Made by a program: the position numbers and the translations under genes
Shown: positions 28,101 to 37,206 of the stretch, piece after piece
How positions within the stretch are numbered: the stretch's first letter is position 1
Layout: each line of letters starts with the position of its first letter
The notes under the pieces: model-generated
Told to the model about the DNA's origin: nothing
The model's input: the letters and a program-made list of their open reading frames with translations, nothing else
The model's database searches: none
Assembly: GCA_038248505.1 (NCBI GenBank)
Contig: JBBRXJ010000019.1
Coordinates: 1-42,730, forward strand
Length of the DNA stretch: 42,730 nucleotides
Source of the DNA: JBBRXJ01 sp038248505
Lineage (GTDB): Bacteria > Bacteroidota > Bacteroidia > Bacteroidales > JBBRXJ01
Direction: 5' to 3'

Positions 28101-28391
28101 GGTACTGCAGCTATGGGTACGCATACCACGCGTTTCTTACATAGAGGTGATTTTTTGCGAGTGCGAAGTATTGTTTTGGGAGTGAATATCCCAAAGACAA
28201 TAACATCTAAAATGCATTTAAACAGTACAAGAGTTTTTATCTCAGCTAACAATGTATTCACCATCACATCTTATAAAGGTTATGATCCTGAAACAGTAAA
28301 CATAGGTTCAAACATGTCGTCCGCTTATATTTCGCAGTATAGTATTCCTTTAGTACGCTCTTTTTATGCTGGTATTGATTTAAAATTTTAA
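25173..28391 (+). CDS. SusC-family TonB-dependent outer-membrane transporter
   Basis: The 1072-aa precursor begins with a signal peptide (MIRYKKSILLFFFFVCNSLIFA, cleavage before QELTL). A carboxypeptidase-regulatory-like domain follows (~25-105, TLTGKVIEAEGSGGMPGVNV), then the TonB-box-like SLDEVVVRGYGMQKAKD, a plug with IRGVNSVSSGSTPLYIIDGM and DIESVTILKDASATAIYGSRG, and a β-barrel to the terminal SFYAGIDLKF. SusC proteins import large oligosaccharides through the outer membrane with a SusD lid. It starts the plus-strand half of the locus, divergent from kduI, and susD follows after 13 bp. Confidence 0.96.
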   Translation: MIRYKKSILLFFFFVCNSLIFAQELTLTGKVIEAEGSGGMPGVNVVIKGTTRGVVTDEEGSYTINSLTSKDIIVFSFVSYLPQEFTVGGRKFLNVILESEASSLDEVVVRGYGMQKAKDVTGAISKVNFSDLPVEGISSVSAGLQGMSSGLQVSQTSGVPGAVARTLIRGVNSVSSGSTPLYIIDGMYITGDEGGAGTEQSGGSGNNGQNFLSDINPNDIESVTILKDASATAIYGSRGANGVIIITTKAGKKGEPELSFNYRRGLTTPAHKLQFADNRELLSMTDQAAFNIGQTGSDDPITGTMKPASTYLGLTDWSRLRAMYTNVDYVKEYLQIGRSDEANLSISNGNDHVSSYLSLGLKEEKGIAIGNEFKKFNIRSNTDYKINEFARVGSKTSYSYTGNVKPITGNSVTNNAGGKNDKGTIGGFWAANYRALPYFPIYDDDGNYFDPRSGRNIVASTDRNEIKDELTQNRIMSNNYLEIMPIKYLKLHAEVSLDYLVNDESRWISGMLRTKDNEPNPLAYDNTSTRMVLTRNYYVNYARKIRSNHDVGATIGNERNSEYVRTKMLRAENDVSNAMELGEFQNDGAGIQDVITAIGGVDDHYKFGSYFGRFNYKLKNCYLLEGSLRYDRSTKFDSSNWAYLFPAFSGGWLISEENFMKGKPEINHLKLRVSYGIVGNDQSPPNIYSIGYALWPSYVGSSSMILSHIGNSNFRWEKVEEFDLGIDYGLYKNRVSGSITYYNKNTHDMILNTPIPLSIGVAEESSSYYNVGTMNNSGIEIDLVSINRDKNKGIKWTTRFNFTTNVNKILSLNEELNSSPEGIVEGDNVVRVGSKLGAYYLAEYAGIDEAGYEIIYEIDQEKKLDGIYERTGNKVRATTINIDKNKVILDNKSGLPTWFGGITNTFTYKIFDLSIQMTYQGGNYIYDAAEEKLSYINTGENNVLKAIYDDSWTLENTDAKYPMLRWGNQQSPLTADGTAAMGTHTTRFLHRGDFLRVRSIVLGVNIPKTITSKMHLNSTRVFISANNVFTITSYKGYDPETVNIGSNMSSAYISQYSIPLVRSFYAGIDLKF

Positions 28392-28404
28392 GCTCTATAG
28401 ATTC

Positions 28405-30039
28405 ATGAAACGACTTTTAGAAATTTGTATTAGTATTTTATTGTTGTTGCTTGTAAGTTCATGCGACACAAAATGGCTTAAAGATATTGAGCCTAAATCA
28501 ACCCAAGTGTCAGCTATTAGAAGTACAGATGATCTTGATAAATTGGTATCAGGGGCATATTTTATTCTATCATCTGATCATAACGCTCTTCAAGATAGTC
28601 CTTCATCAGTTTATACCATGATGAGTGATGATGTTTCTGTGTTGGCTGATAATCCATATGTTTCAGCTGATTATCTTAGCATCTATCTTCGTCAAACAAG
28701 TGTTAATACTATCACATTATGTAACTCTGTTTGGGAGGTTGGATATAAGTTAGCAAATTCTGCAAGCATACCTATTTCATGGGTTGAGCAAAATGGTATT
28801 ATTTCAGATTCAAAAAAAGATCAACTTAATAGGATTTTAGGTGAGGCACATTTTTTACGAGCGTTTGCACATTTTGAACTGGTGCGTTTTTTTGCTCCTC
28901 CTTATGATGCAAGTACTATTAGTCAGCCTGCAATAATTCTAAAAAAACAGGCTGCAATAAGTGGAGTGGGGCAGAGTCTCAGCACGCTGGGTGAAGTATA
29001 TGACTTTATTGTGGACGATCTTATAAAAGCCATTGAATTATTACCTGAATCGTATGATCCTGCATTAAATCATCCAGTTTATTACGCTACAAGCGGGCGT
29101 GCTAAAAAAGATGCCGCTCGATTTCTTTTAGCTCGTGTATATTTTCAAATGGGGAAAGATACATATTATAAGGGAAAGCGTGCCTGGCAATTAGCACTTG
29201 AACAAATGGATATGGTAATTACAAACTCGAACTATGTTTTAGGTGCTCCTAAAAATAATTGGCTTTCAACACCTACTGCTACTGTCTCAAATGAAATTGT
29301 TTGGGAGTATATTAATAGTGAATGGAAAAACCAAAAAGTTGTACAAACATTTATGCCAAATAAGTCACCATTAACAGGTGCCGATCCTAAATCGCGTATG
29401 TTTCCTGTTAGTAGAGCCTTTCTTGATGATGCTGGGTGGAGAATTCCTTCATCAGTTACAGATAATGATAGTATTTACGATTTAAGGTATTTACAGTTAT
29501 ATGTTTATCTGCCTCCAGCAAATGACAAAACAATAGGCACGGATTATTTCAAGACGGCAACAATCCCTGTGATCTGGGCGAATATGTTTGCAGGTTATGC
29601 AGGTAATAATAGTGATAGCACTTTATTTTATGGATATAATGTAAAGAATGGTGTGCGTGTTGATAATACGTCTCCGCAGGCTAATATTAATACCCCATTG
29701 ATGCGTATTGGTGAATTACGTTTGCTCCGTGCAACAATTTTGGCTAGTAGTTTAGGAAATCCTAAAACTGATATGGATGCTATTTTAAGTAGAGCAGGAT
29801 TGTCGGTAGAAATAAAATCATTCTATTCGATTGCAGATATAGTTCGTGAATACCGAAGAGAAATGGCCTTTGAAGGCAAGCGAATAAACTATTTAAAGGC
29901 ATTACGTATGGATATCCCTGCAGGTGATCCAGGAACGAATCCACATGTGATTCATTCTCGCAACTCATTGCCATGGAATAGCAGTTTGCTATATTGGAGT
30001 GTTCCTGAAGAGGAGGTTTTGAGAAATCCAAATCTGTGA
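28405..30039 (+). CDS. SusD/RagB-family surface glycan-binding lipoprotein
   Basis: The 544-aa lipoprotein has a lipobox signal ending LLLVSSC with Cys20, then the SusD N-terminal region with TPR-like helices (LGEAHFLRAFAHFELVRFFA), the middle SGRAKKDAARFLLARVYFQMG and the C-terminal EYRREMAFEGKRINYLKALR segment. It ends VPEEEVLRNPNL, as many SusD proteins do. It would close the SusC barrel and bind the incoming glycan. It lies 13 bp after susC and 76 bp before the fasciclin lipoprotein gene. Confidence 0.95.
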   Translation: MKRLLEICISILLLLLVSSCDTKWLKDIEPKSTQVSAIRSTDDLDKLVSGAYFILSSDHNALQDSPSSVYTMMSDDVSVLADNPYVSADYLSIYLRQTSVNTITLCNSVWEVGYKLANSASIPISWVEQNGIISDSKKDQLNRILGEAHFLRAFAHFELVRFFAPPYDASTISQPAIILKKQAAISGVGQSLSTLGEVYDFIVDDLIKAIELLPESYDPALNHPVYYATSGRAKKDAARFLLARVYFQMGKDTYYKGKRAWQLALEQMDMVITNSNYVLGAPKNNWLSTPTATVSNEIVWEYINSEWKNQKVVQTFMPNKSPLTGADPKSRMFPVSRAFLDDAGWRIPSSVTDNDSIYDLRYLQLYVYLPPANDKTIGTDYFKTATIPVIWANMFAGYAGNNSDSTLFYGYNVKNGVRVDNTSPQANINTPLMRIGELRLLRATILASSLGNPKTDMDAILSRAGLSVEIKSFYSIADIVREYRREMAFEGKRINYLKALRMDIPAGDPGTNPHVIHSRNSLPWNSSLLYWSVPEEEVLRNPNL

Positions 30040-30115
30040 GATAGTAATGAACAGTCTATAGGATGAGAAATCTAGAGCATTATAAATTGAACTTATAATT
30101 TTTTTTATAAAAAAG

Positions 30116-31555
30116 ATGAAAAAAATATTTTTAATACTGTTTTGTATATCCTTAATTGGTATATCATGCAAAGAGAAAAAGGGAGATTTTAGCGACCCTG
30201 GCTTTGCAATTGTAGACTATAATTTTTTGCCTGATGAAAGTGAATTTGTAGAAATTGTAAATATTAATACTCCTGCAGGTTTTGCCGATATTGAATTTAC
30301 ACATACTGGCGGTGGTGATTTGGTATTGTTAAAAAAGCCTGTTCAAGGAAGAAATGAAAATGGATATATACGGTTTTCATTTTATTCAAGAGTCGTTACT
30401 ACAGCAGAAATTGATTTTAAAATTACTCAGCTAAATTCAAGTGATGCGTTTACGGGGACCATTCATATTGATGTTGCGGCTCCTAAAGTGTACAATACGC
30501 TTGGAAGTTATCTTAAATATAATAATGAATATAGCGATTTGTATGCCCTCGCAAAAAAGTCTTCTTTTTGGGCTAATATTGATAGTGGCAGGACCTATAA
30601 TAACAAAGGCTTTAATGATGCTGATTGGGAGTTTACTTTTTTTGCTGTTCCTAACGGTACTTTTAATGTAATGCTTGATCGCATTCCTGCTGGTAATGCT
30701 ATTGTATATTCAATTGATGATGTAACTCAGGAAATTGCAGGTCAACTTATAGGTTCCTTAATTTTAAGTGATGGCGTTAAACTGAAAAGTGAACGCCGCC
30801 GTATTCCTTTTGATAGCTTATCTGCGCTTGATAAAGGTACGGGTCTTGCTATGGAAATGAATTGGGGCAACATCTCAATAAATACAACAACGTCTGATGT
30901 TGGTCAAATACAACAGTTTTCTCAAGCATTTCTCAAACGTTGTAAAATTTTACGATTACCAAACGGCCGGCCCGATTCTGTTTTAGTCGGAAATGGTATT
31001 GTGTATAAACTCGATGCACATTTCTCAACACCTGATAGCATGTATGGAACTGTTGAACCAATAAAAGCTTTTCGAGCTGATGGAGTATTGTCAATGCTTG
31101 GTGTTAATAGCCAGGTTAAAGCAGGTATGAATGGATTTGATCCGAGTTATTCCTTAAGCACTGCTAGAAATAATTTCTATGGTAGTGGATGGTGGGAGGG
31201 TACTATGTTTGTGCCTTATAATAATATTGTATTAGCTAAATATACCGCAGCCTTCTCTAGTGTTGATTTTGATAAGCAATGGGTATATAAAAACAGAGCC
31301 GATAATGTTTTAATTACAGATGCGATGATGCAGTTTATGCTTGATTATTGGGGTGCACATAATATTGGTAACGTAGCATCGGTTAATATGCTTGATGGTG
31401 TGTATACTACAACTAGTGGGCAGTCTTTGCTTAAAATAGGTGATCAAGTAAAAGTTGGAGCTAATATTGCTAACATTGTAAAAAAGATAAGTTGGATAGA
31501 TGGTTCAATTAATAAGCGAAAGGCTATATATATTATTGATAATTCGCTGTATTAG
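30116..31555 (+). CDS. surface lipoprotein with two fasciclin (FAS1)-like domains
   Basis: The 479-aa protein has a lipoprotein signal (MKKIFLILFCISLIGISC, lipid on the Cys). An N-terminal β-rich region of ~110 residues is followed by two FAS1-like units. The first (~118-305) has FTFFAVPNGTFNVML and ends VGNGIVYKLDAHFSTP. The second (~310-479) has TMFVPYNNIVLAKYTAAF and ends KAIYIIDNSLY, with DGVYTTTSGQSLLKIGDQV between. Fasciclin-type lipoproteins commonly follow susD in the SusE/F position, where they probably bind glycan or support the SusCD complex. The domain call rests on motif reading and the binding role is inference. Confidence 0.7.
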   Translation: MKKIFLILFCISLIGISCKEKKGDFSDPGFAIVDYNFLPDESEFVEIVNINTPAGFADIEFTHTGGGDLVLLKKPVQGRNENGYIRFSFYSRVVTTAEIDFKITQLNSSDAFTGTIHIDVAAPKVYNTLGSYLKYNNEYSDLYALAKKSSFWANIDSGRTYNNKGFNDADWEFTFFAVPNGTFNVMLDRIPAGNAIVYSIDDVTQEIAGQLIGSLILSDGVKLKSERRRIPFDSLSALDKGTGLAMEMNWGNISINTTTSDVGQIQQFSQAFLKRCKILRLPNGRPDSVLVGNGIVYKLDAHFSTPDSMYGTVEPIKAFRADGVLSMLGVNSQVKAGMNGFDPSYSLSTARNNFYGSGWWEGTMFVPYNNIVLAKYTAAFSSVDFDKQWVYKNRADNVLITDAMMQFMLDYWGAHNIGNVASVNMLDGVYTTTSGQSLLKIGDQVKVGANIANIVKKISWIDGSINKRKAIYIIDNSLY

Positions 31556-31679
31556 AATGAAGCGTTTAGACGAAGAGATGGTAAGATAAAAACAGATCGG
31601 TCACAGAGTTTTATGAAATGACAGTATACAATAAGATTTAATATAAAAATTTATTCACAATCAATAAAATATTTTAAGT

Positions 31680-34600
31680 ATGAAAAATTTTTACTTTGTT
31701 TTTTGTTTGTCATTTATGACAATGATTTTGTCAGCGCAAGACATAGTTACTTATTCGAAGGGTGCTATTAATGACAGTCTTAAGTTTAATGACATTATGG
31801 AGTTGTCGGATGGAACATTCTTAATTGCAGGTGAAACACAGGGTAATTTATCATGGACTGGTGTTGTTCCTACAGTTATGCAAACGAAGTCGCTTAAGAA
31901 GGATTCTTTTCCGGATAAGACAACCGGTTTTATTTTGCACATGACTAAAGATATGAAAACCGTTTCTCATTGTATTATTATACCTGATAGTCTTGTTGAG
32001 AATATTTATAAGATACGGACTAATTCAAAAATAGGTGAGGCAACAGGCTCTTTGTATATTTCGGGCAAGTGTCGTAATGATTCAGCCAAAGGATATTTTA
32101 TTGCTAAATTAGATAAGAATTTTTTGAATGGGGTTCCAGCAAAATGTGATTGGCTAAAATATGTGATTGCAAATGATATAGATAATTTCAATCAATTCTG
32201 TTATTATAACTATGAGTCACACCATCGTATAGAACAACCTTGGGATGTTGATAACCTCGGCCGGGTAGTGTATGTTGAACGTACTGAATTTACTCACAGC
32301 AAATGGGTTCGAATTCTTCGTTTAAAAGCAAATGGCGCACAGGATTATATGCCCGATGCCTTTTATCAGGATTTTTTCTATTCGTATGATTCCAATGCCT
32401 ATGATTCAAAATCATCATTAAATTTTGTAGATACTACCTTGTTTCATCCTTTAGCAAGTGACTCAATTAAATTACGATTACATTTTGTAGATAAAACAGG
32501 TGCCGATTCTATCGCTTTCAGAACCGTAAAACCTGATAGTATAATAAGTAGTTATATGTTTAAACATGGTGGAACTGCTGGTCGTGCTATTCGCTCACTT
32601 GATAAAGCTGGAATGTTGGTAGTAAATACAGACGAAAACGGGAATCAACGTAAAGCAGGCAATCTTCCTTATGATTATATTTATAAATATCCATTCTATG
32701 ATCCTGTAAATTATCCTACACAACTTAATTCAATTATAGGCAATGGGGTGTATGATCATAATCCAGCATCTGGACAAATGAATACTGCTCGCATTGGCGA
32801 TATTACTATAGATAGACGAAATAATAACGTCTATTTTGGTGCTACCATGGGTATTTCAAATGGTGCATGGCAATATAGTTTTTATAATAATTTTCCCTGT
32901 ATTAATGGCGCTCTAATCGATCTTGAATCGTTTGTTGTTGCTATGAATGATAGTGGTAAAATTAATTGGTGGGCGCGCACCTATCAGACTGATGCCCGCA
33001 TTAGTCAGGCTGCTCAACTGATTGATAAATTAGCTATTGATTATAAAAATGATAAGTTAGTTGTGCTCGGACGAACTTATGATACAGCCGTTAATAATTT
33101 TTGGGAAGGCAATAAATTGATTGCAAATCCGGGAGGTCATGGCTTTAAAAATAGATATACAGGATTGTTTAACGAAACAGAATACAGTTGGTTGGGTAAG
33201 TTTGATTTAGATACTTTGTCTATTCGTCGTTCAACATATATTGCCGAGTATCGTTCAAATTATAGAACGTCAGATAGTTTATTGGGCGATCCAAATCTTG
33301 ATGGCTGGGCTGATCCGAATCGTGCTAATTCAAATATCGGTAAAACGGTTTGTCACGATATGAAAGTAGATACAAGCGGCAATGTTTATGTTGCTTGTTA
33401 TGGCGAACGTACCATTACTACTATTGACGCATATCAAAAAATGATAAAACCCGATCGTGACATGAGCATGGATTCCGTGGCATCGGCAAATAATTTTGTG
33501 CGCATTTATAATAGTGATCTTAATAATATCTACTACAGCTCACTGATTACTGGTGAATGGGATCCATTAAATGGCGAAGGGGGGAATAATACGCATATTA
33601 ATCGTTTGTTAATTTCAGGTCGTCATTTATATGCTGTTGGCTATCATTCTGGCTCTGGCTTTGATGTTGCAACGCTCAATGTGCCTTCTTGGGGCGATGA
33701 TCAGATTAATAGTCAATCTGCCTTGTTTGCTAAACTCGATCTATTTGCAAAACTTCGCATTACGTCTTCTCCTTCAGTTGTTGCGAAAAACAAAGCGTAT
33801 GCGGTTAATTTTATACTGCCATCTAATTATTCATTGAGCGCTTCAAACGAGTTTCGTGTTCTGCTCTCTGATAATACAGGAACCTTTAATACATCTACAG
33901 TTATAGGCATATTAACTGGCAACTCCTCAGGAACGGTTAATATTACTATCCCCGCTATTACAGCTCTTGGTAAACATCGTATTCAGCTTATAGCAAGTGA
34001 TTCAGCAATATATAGTACCCCCGCAACGCTTTTTGTGCTTGATACGCTTGATGTATTGGCGCTTAATAAGCCCATTGGGGATACCATAGCTTGTGTTGGT
34101 CAAAAGCTACGTTATACAGCCAACAAGTCTGGTGTAAATAATTATTTATGGAGTATTTATCCCTCAAATGCCGGCTCAATTACGGCTTTGATTGCCGATA
34201 CTGCGGTTGATATAAAATGGAATAGTAGTTACAAAGGTATTGCAAAATTGCTGGTGAAAGTGATGGGCATTACTGCAAATACAGGAAATGATACTATTTT
34301 TATTTCAGATACTTTACGTGTAGCTTTCGAATCTTTTGAGAATGCCGTCGTTGTTATGCATCATGATACGTTATATGCACGTCCTTCTGGTAGTGGCTAT
34401 AGTTACCAATGGTATAATTCTATTCTCATTATTAACGGAGCAACTGATAGTATTTATCGTGCAAAAATGTCAAATCTTGATCGTATGGTTTGGGTGCGTG
34501 TAACTACTGCAAATGGCTGTTCAGATTCTTCCGCAAAGGCCGATCCGTTCTTAGGCATAAATGAACTGTCGCGCAATAAAGCATTGAAAATATATCCAAA

Positions 34601-34823
34601 TCCTACTAAAAATGAGTTATTTATAGAATTGCCAGCAAGCGATTATGGTGATTTACGAATTCTACTCAATGACCAAATGGGGCGCATATTAATTGATAAG
34701 AATTATAAATCAGATGGTTTAAGCAATTTACGTCTCGATTTGAACGGTATAAGTCCAGGCTTTTATTGGATTCGTATTGAGACAAGTAGCGGGAAGTATG
34801 TTGATCAGGTGATAAAACAATAA
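31680..34823 (+). CDS. T9SS-sorted secreted protein with β-propeller-like and Ig/PKD-like regions
   Basis: The 1047-aa protein has a signal peptide (MKNFYFVFCLSFMTMILSA, then QDIVTY). About 680 residues follow with propeller-like strands (DGTFLIAGETQG, NNVYFGATMGISN, DKLVVLGRTYDT, GNVYVACYGERTI), then roughly two Ig/PKD-type domains (~690-960), and a type IX secretion C-terminal domain (~969-1047) that begins LKIYPNPTKNELFIEL and ends in SSGKYVDQVIKQ. It should be exported and anchored at, or released from, the cell surface. I see no catalytic motif, so a glycan-binding or surface-structure role is a guess. It is 124 bp after the fasciclin gene and closes the susCD unit at a strong terminator. 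Confidence 0.8.
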   Translation: MKNFYFVFCLSFMTMILSAQDIVTYSKGAINDSLKFNDIMELSDGTFLIAGETQGNLSWTGVVPTVMQTKSLKKDSFPDKTTGFILHMTKDMKTVSHCIIIPDSLVENIYKIRTNSKIGEATGSLYISGKCRNDSAKGYFIAKLDKNFLNGVPAKCDWLKYVIANDIDNFNQFCYYNYESHHRIEQPWDVDNLGRVVYVERTEFTHSKWVRILRLKANGAQDYMPDAFYQDFFYSYDSNAYDSKSSLNFVDTTLFHPLASDSIKLRLHFVDKTGADSIAFRTVKPDSIISSYMFKHGGTAGRAIRSLDKAGMLVVNTDENGNQRKAGNLPYDYIYKYPFYDPVNYPTQLNSIIGNGVYDHNPASGQMNTARIGDITIDRRNNNVYFGATMGISNGAWQYSFYNNFPCINGALIDLESFVVAMNDSGKINWWARTYQTDARISQAAQLIDKLAIDYKNDKLVVLGRTYDTAVNNFWEGNKLIANPGGHGFKNRYTGLFNETEYSWLGKFDLDTLSIRRSTYIAEYRSNYRTSDSLLGDPNLDGWADPNRANSNIGKTVCHDMKVDTSGNVYVACYGERTITTIDAYQKMIKPDRDMSMDSVASANNFVRIYNSDLNNIYYSSLITGEWDPLNGEGGNNTHINRLLISGRHLYAVGYHSGSGFDVATLNVPSWGDDQINSQSALFAKLDLFAKLRITSSPSVVAKNKAYAVNFILPSNYSLSASNEFRVLLSDNTGTFNTSTVIGILTGNSSGTVNITIPAITALGKHRIQLIASDSAIYSTPATLFVLDTLDVLALNKPIGDTIACVGQKLRYTANKSGVNNYLWSIYPSNAGSITALIADTAVDIKWNSSYKGIAKLLVKVMGITANTGNDTIFISDTLRVAFESFENAVVVMHHDTLYARPSGSGYSYQWYNSILIINGATDSIYRAKMSNLDRMVWVRVTTANGCSDSSAKADPFLGINELSRNKALKIYPNPTKNELFIELPASDYGDLRILLNDQMGRILIDKNYKSDGLSNLRLDLNGISPGFYWIRIETSSGKYVDQVIKQ

Positions 34824-34824
34824 C

Positions 34825-34856
34825 AAAAAGGCGCAGCATTATACTGCGCCTTTTTT
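34825..34856 (+). terminator. intrinsic terminator closing the susCD-T9SS unit
   Basis: A perfect 12-bp stem (AAAAAGGCGCAG at 34825-34836, CTGCGCCTTTTT at 34844-34855) with a 7-nt loop and T-run begins one base after the preceding stop codon. It separates susC-T9SS from the next transcription unit. Confidence 0.93.
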
Positions 34857-34893
34857 GTTATTGCTTTTACAGCAATTGTTTTATAGAAAGGAA

Positions 34894-34901
34894 TATATTT
34901 G
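34894..34901 (+). promoter_or_regulatory. -7 promoter box for the 34942-39414 unit
   Basis: TATATTTG matches TAnnTTTG exactly and lies just past the terminator at 34825-34856. A TTG at 34876-34878 is 15 bp upstream, slightly short for a -33 element. Transcription would start near 34908, after the ATGs at 34855 and 34903, which supports translation from 34942. Confidence 0.5.
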
Positions 34902-34941
34902 CATGAAGCGATTAATTCCGATTTTTAATGCATTTTTTAAT

Positions 34942-37203
34942 ATGTCAAATATGGATATAAATACATGGCTCAGAAAAAATAATTGCAATTTGCGTTATAG
35001 AATTAATCATTATGATTACGATTTATGTAATAAAATGATTGGTACTGTAATTGTGAATAATGCTGAGAAGACAACCCACATTAGTGATTTGGTATTTGGT
35101 GCTGAGTGGGAAGTTGACACAAACGCAAGTCTATATCAGAGTGATGTAAATAGTTATTTAATAACAAGTGTCTTTCGTCTTGTAAAAGGCACAGTACCTA
35201 AAAGTGCTGTAGCTGTTGAGTTTGAAATGAGTCAATGGTCTTCAGATAATTATGTATTATTGCCTGGGGCAGCGTATAATGGCAATCGTTTTGAGTCTCG
35301 TCGTTTGGCATATAGTCCCAAATTACTTGATCCTCGCGATTGGGGAATTGATAAAGCACCCATCATTACTGATGTGCCTCGTTTAAATATTAAAGAAGGC
35401 CCTTCATTTATACAAGAACGATCAGGCAGTATGACTACTCCTGCCATTGGTTTTCAATCATCAAATTCTTGTAAAGGAGCATTTGTTTTATGTGAGCAGA
35501 ACAATGTTTTAGGTGATTATGGAATGAATATCACAGAGTCTCGTGATCGAAAAACTGCTTGGATAAACATTCAGTCACCAGTGGTTCGTGAACTTTATAA
35601 ATACCGAATAACCGATAATCAGTGGCCTTCTGATGATATTCCCAAAGATTTTAATGTGGGTGATATAGTTACTATTCGCACTTTTATTAGTTTTTTTGAT
35701 GCTCCTAAAATACAAAGTCTCTTTGATAAGCTGCTCTCTCTGCGTAATGCGCTCATACCAAAAGAATCAATACCTGTTTCAATACCATTTTCATCAACAT
35801 TAGCGATACAAGAAGATAAATTTAATCGGCAGAATTGGGTAGCTGAGCAAGGCTATTATTCGGTTGGAATGCGTGAAATGTTTTTACAAGATTGGCAGAT
35901 TGGATGGACTGGTGGCATGATCTCAACATACCCGCTACTCTTTGCGGGCAGCGAGGAAACACGCCAACGTGTTATTAAAAATTTTAATTGGTTATTTCCA
36001 GATGGTATTGCTCCATCTGGTTTTTTCTGGGATAGCGGTGAATTTAAAGATGGAAAAATGAATTGGTATGGTGGCGATATTCGAAAGCCAACTACCAAAA
36101 ACTGGCATCTGATACGCAAAAGCAGTGATGCTGTTTATTATATTATAAAACAATTTATGCTCATGGAAAGTATGGGTATAAATGTTGAAAAGCATTGGCG
36201 AGAAGGTATTACCAATGTTTGTAATGCTTTTGTGAAACTGTGGGCTAAATATCATCAGTTTGGTAATTTTGTGGATAGTTTAAGTGGTGAAATTGCTGTT
36301 GGAGGAAGCACCTCTGCTGGTATTGCTCCAGCAGGTTTAGCACTAGCAGCAAAATATCTGAAGAATGATATATATTTGAATGTGGCCGAAGAAAGCGCTT
36401 TATATTTTTATAATAACTTCGTTCAAAAAGGCCTTTCAATGGGTGGGCCAGGTGATGCAATGCAAAATCCGGATAGCGAATCAGCATACGGTATGCTTGA
36501 ATCATTCACGGTATTATTTGAACTTACAGGAAAAGATAATTATCTTAAAATGTCAACTGAAATGGCTTCACAGATGGCCAGTTGGGTAATGTCCTATAAT
36601 TATCAGTTTCAAAATGAATGTCTTTTAAAAACATTAAACATCAAAACCAAAGGGTCAGTAACTGCAAATACCCAGAATAAACACGGGTCACCTGGTATTT
36701 GTACTGCCTCTGGTATTGCTTTACTGCGTTTGTATCGTGCCACTGGAAATGTGTTTTATCTTGAATTGTTAAGAGACATAGCCCGTCATATCCCTCAAGT
36801 AATGTCGCATCCTAAACGACCTATTGATAAAATGCCTATTGGTTGGATTACGGAACGTGTTAGTACGACCGATTGGTTTGAGGGCTTGGGTGAGATAATG
36901 TACGGTTCTACTTGGGCTGAAACGGCACTTATGCTCACTAGCATTGAAATACCTTCGATTTACATTCTCCGTGATACTAATTTTGTTTTTGAATTTGACT
37001 TTATTGAGGCTAAAATACTTTCAAATGATGGTGATAATTTGAGCGTTCAGCTTACAAATCCATCAATATGCGAGTGTCAATTACGCATTTTAGTTGAGTC
37101 ATCAGCTGAATTAAAAAATCCTTTAGGCGAAAATAGACTATTTGCATGTGAATTAATAAATTTACATGCGGGTGAAAGTAGAATTATAAATCTAAAAAAT
37201 TGA
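34942..37203 (+). CDS. uncharacterised toroid-type protein, putative glycan-active enzyme
   Basis: I cannot assign this to a named family. From the ATG at 34942 it is 753 aa. An N-terminal β-rich region (~1-290) is followed by a long helical region with the spacing of an (α/α) toroid, as in six-hairpin glycosidases and lyases. Conserved-looking patches are GWTGGMISTYPLLFAGSEET, FFWDSGEFKDGKMNWYGGD, GGSTSAGIAPAGLALAAKYL, MQNPDSESAYGMLESF, NKHGSPGICTASGIALLRL and TTDWFEGLGEIMYGSTWAET; acidic residues in the second, fourth and last could be catalytic. There is no clear signal peptide, so it may be cytoplasmic. The frame extends to 34855, but that start sits inside a terminator; the ATG at 34903 is the main alternative. 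Three bases separate it from the GH3 gene, so the two are probably coupled. Confidence 0.65.
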   Translation: MSNMDINTWLRKNNCNLRYRINHYDYDLCNKMIGTVIVNNAEKTTHISDLVFGAEWEVDTNASLYQSDVNSYLITSVFRLVKGTVPKSAVAVEFEMSQWSSDNYVLLPGAAYNGNRFESRRLAYSPKLLDPRDWGIDKAPIITDVPRLNIKEGPSFIQERSGSMTTPAIGFQSSNSCKGAFVLCEQNNVLGDYGMNITESRDRKTAWINIQSPVVRELYKYRITDNQWPSDDIPKDFNVGDIVTIRTFISFFDAPKIQSLFDKLLSLRNALIPKESIPVSIPFSSTLAIQEDKFNRQNWVAEQGYYSVGMREMFLQDWQIGWTGGMISTYPLLFAGSEETRQRVIKNFNWLFPDGIAPSGFFWDSGEFKDGKMNWYGGDIRKPTTKNWHLIRKSSDAVYYIIKQFMLMESMGINVEKHWREGITNVCNAFVKLWAKYHQFGNFVDSLSGEIAVGGSTSAGIAPAGLALAAKYLKNDIYLNVAEESALYFYNNFVQKGLSMGGPGDAMQNPDSESAYGMLESFTVLFELTGKDNYLKMSTEMASQMASWVMSYNYQFQNECLLKTLNIKTKGSVTANTQNKHGSPGICTASGIALLRLYRATGNVFYLELLRDIARHIPQVMSHPKRPIDKMPIGWITERVSTTDWFEGLGEIMYGSTWAETALMLTSIEIPSIYILRDTNFVFEFDFIEAKILSNDGDNLSVQLTNPSICECQLRILVESSAELKNPLGENRLFACELINLHAGESRIINLKN

Positions 37204-37206
37204 TAT

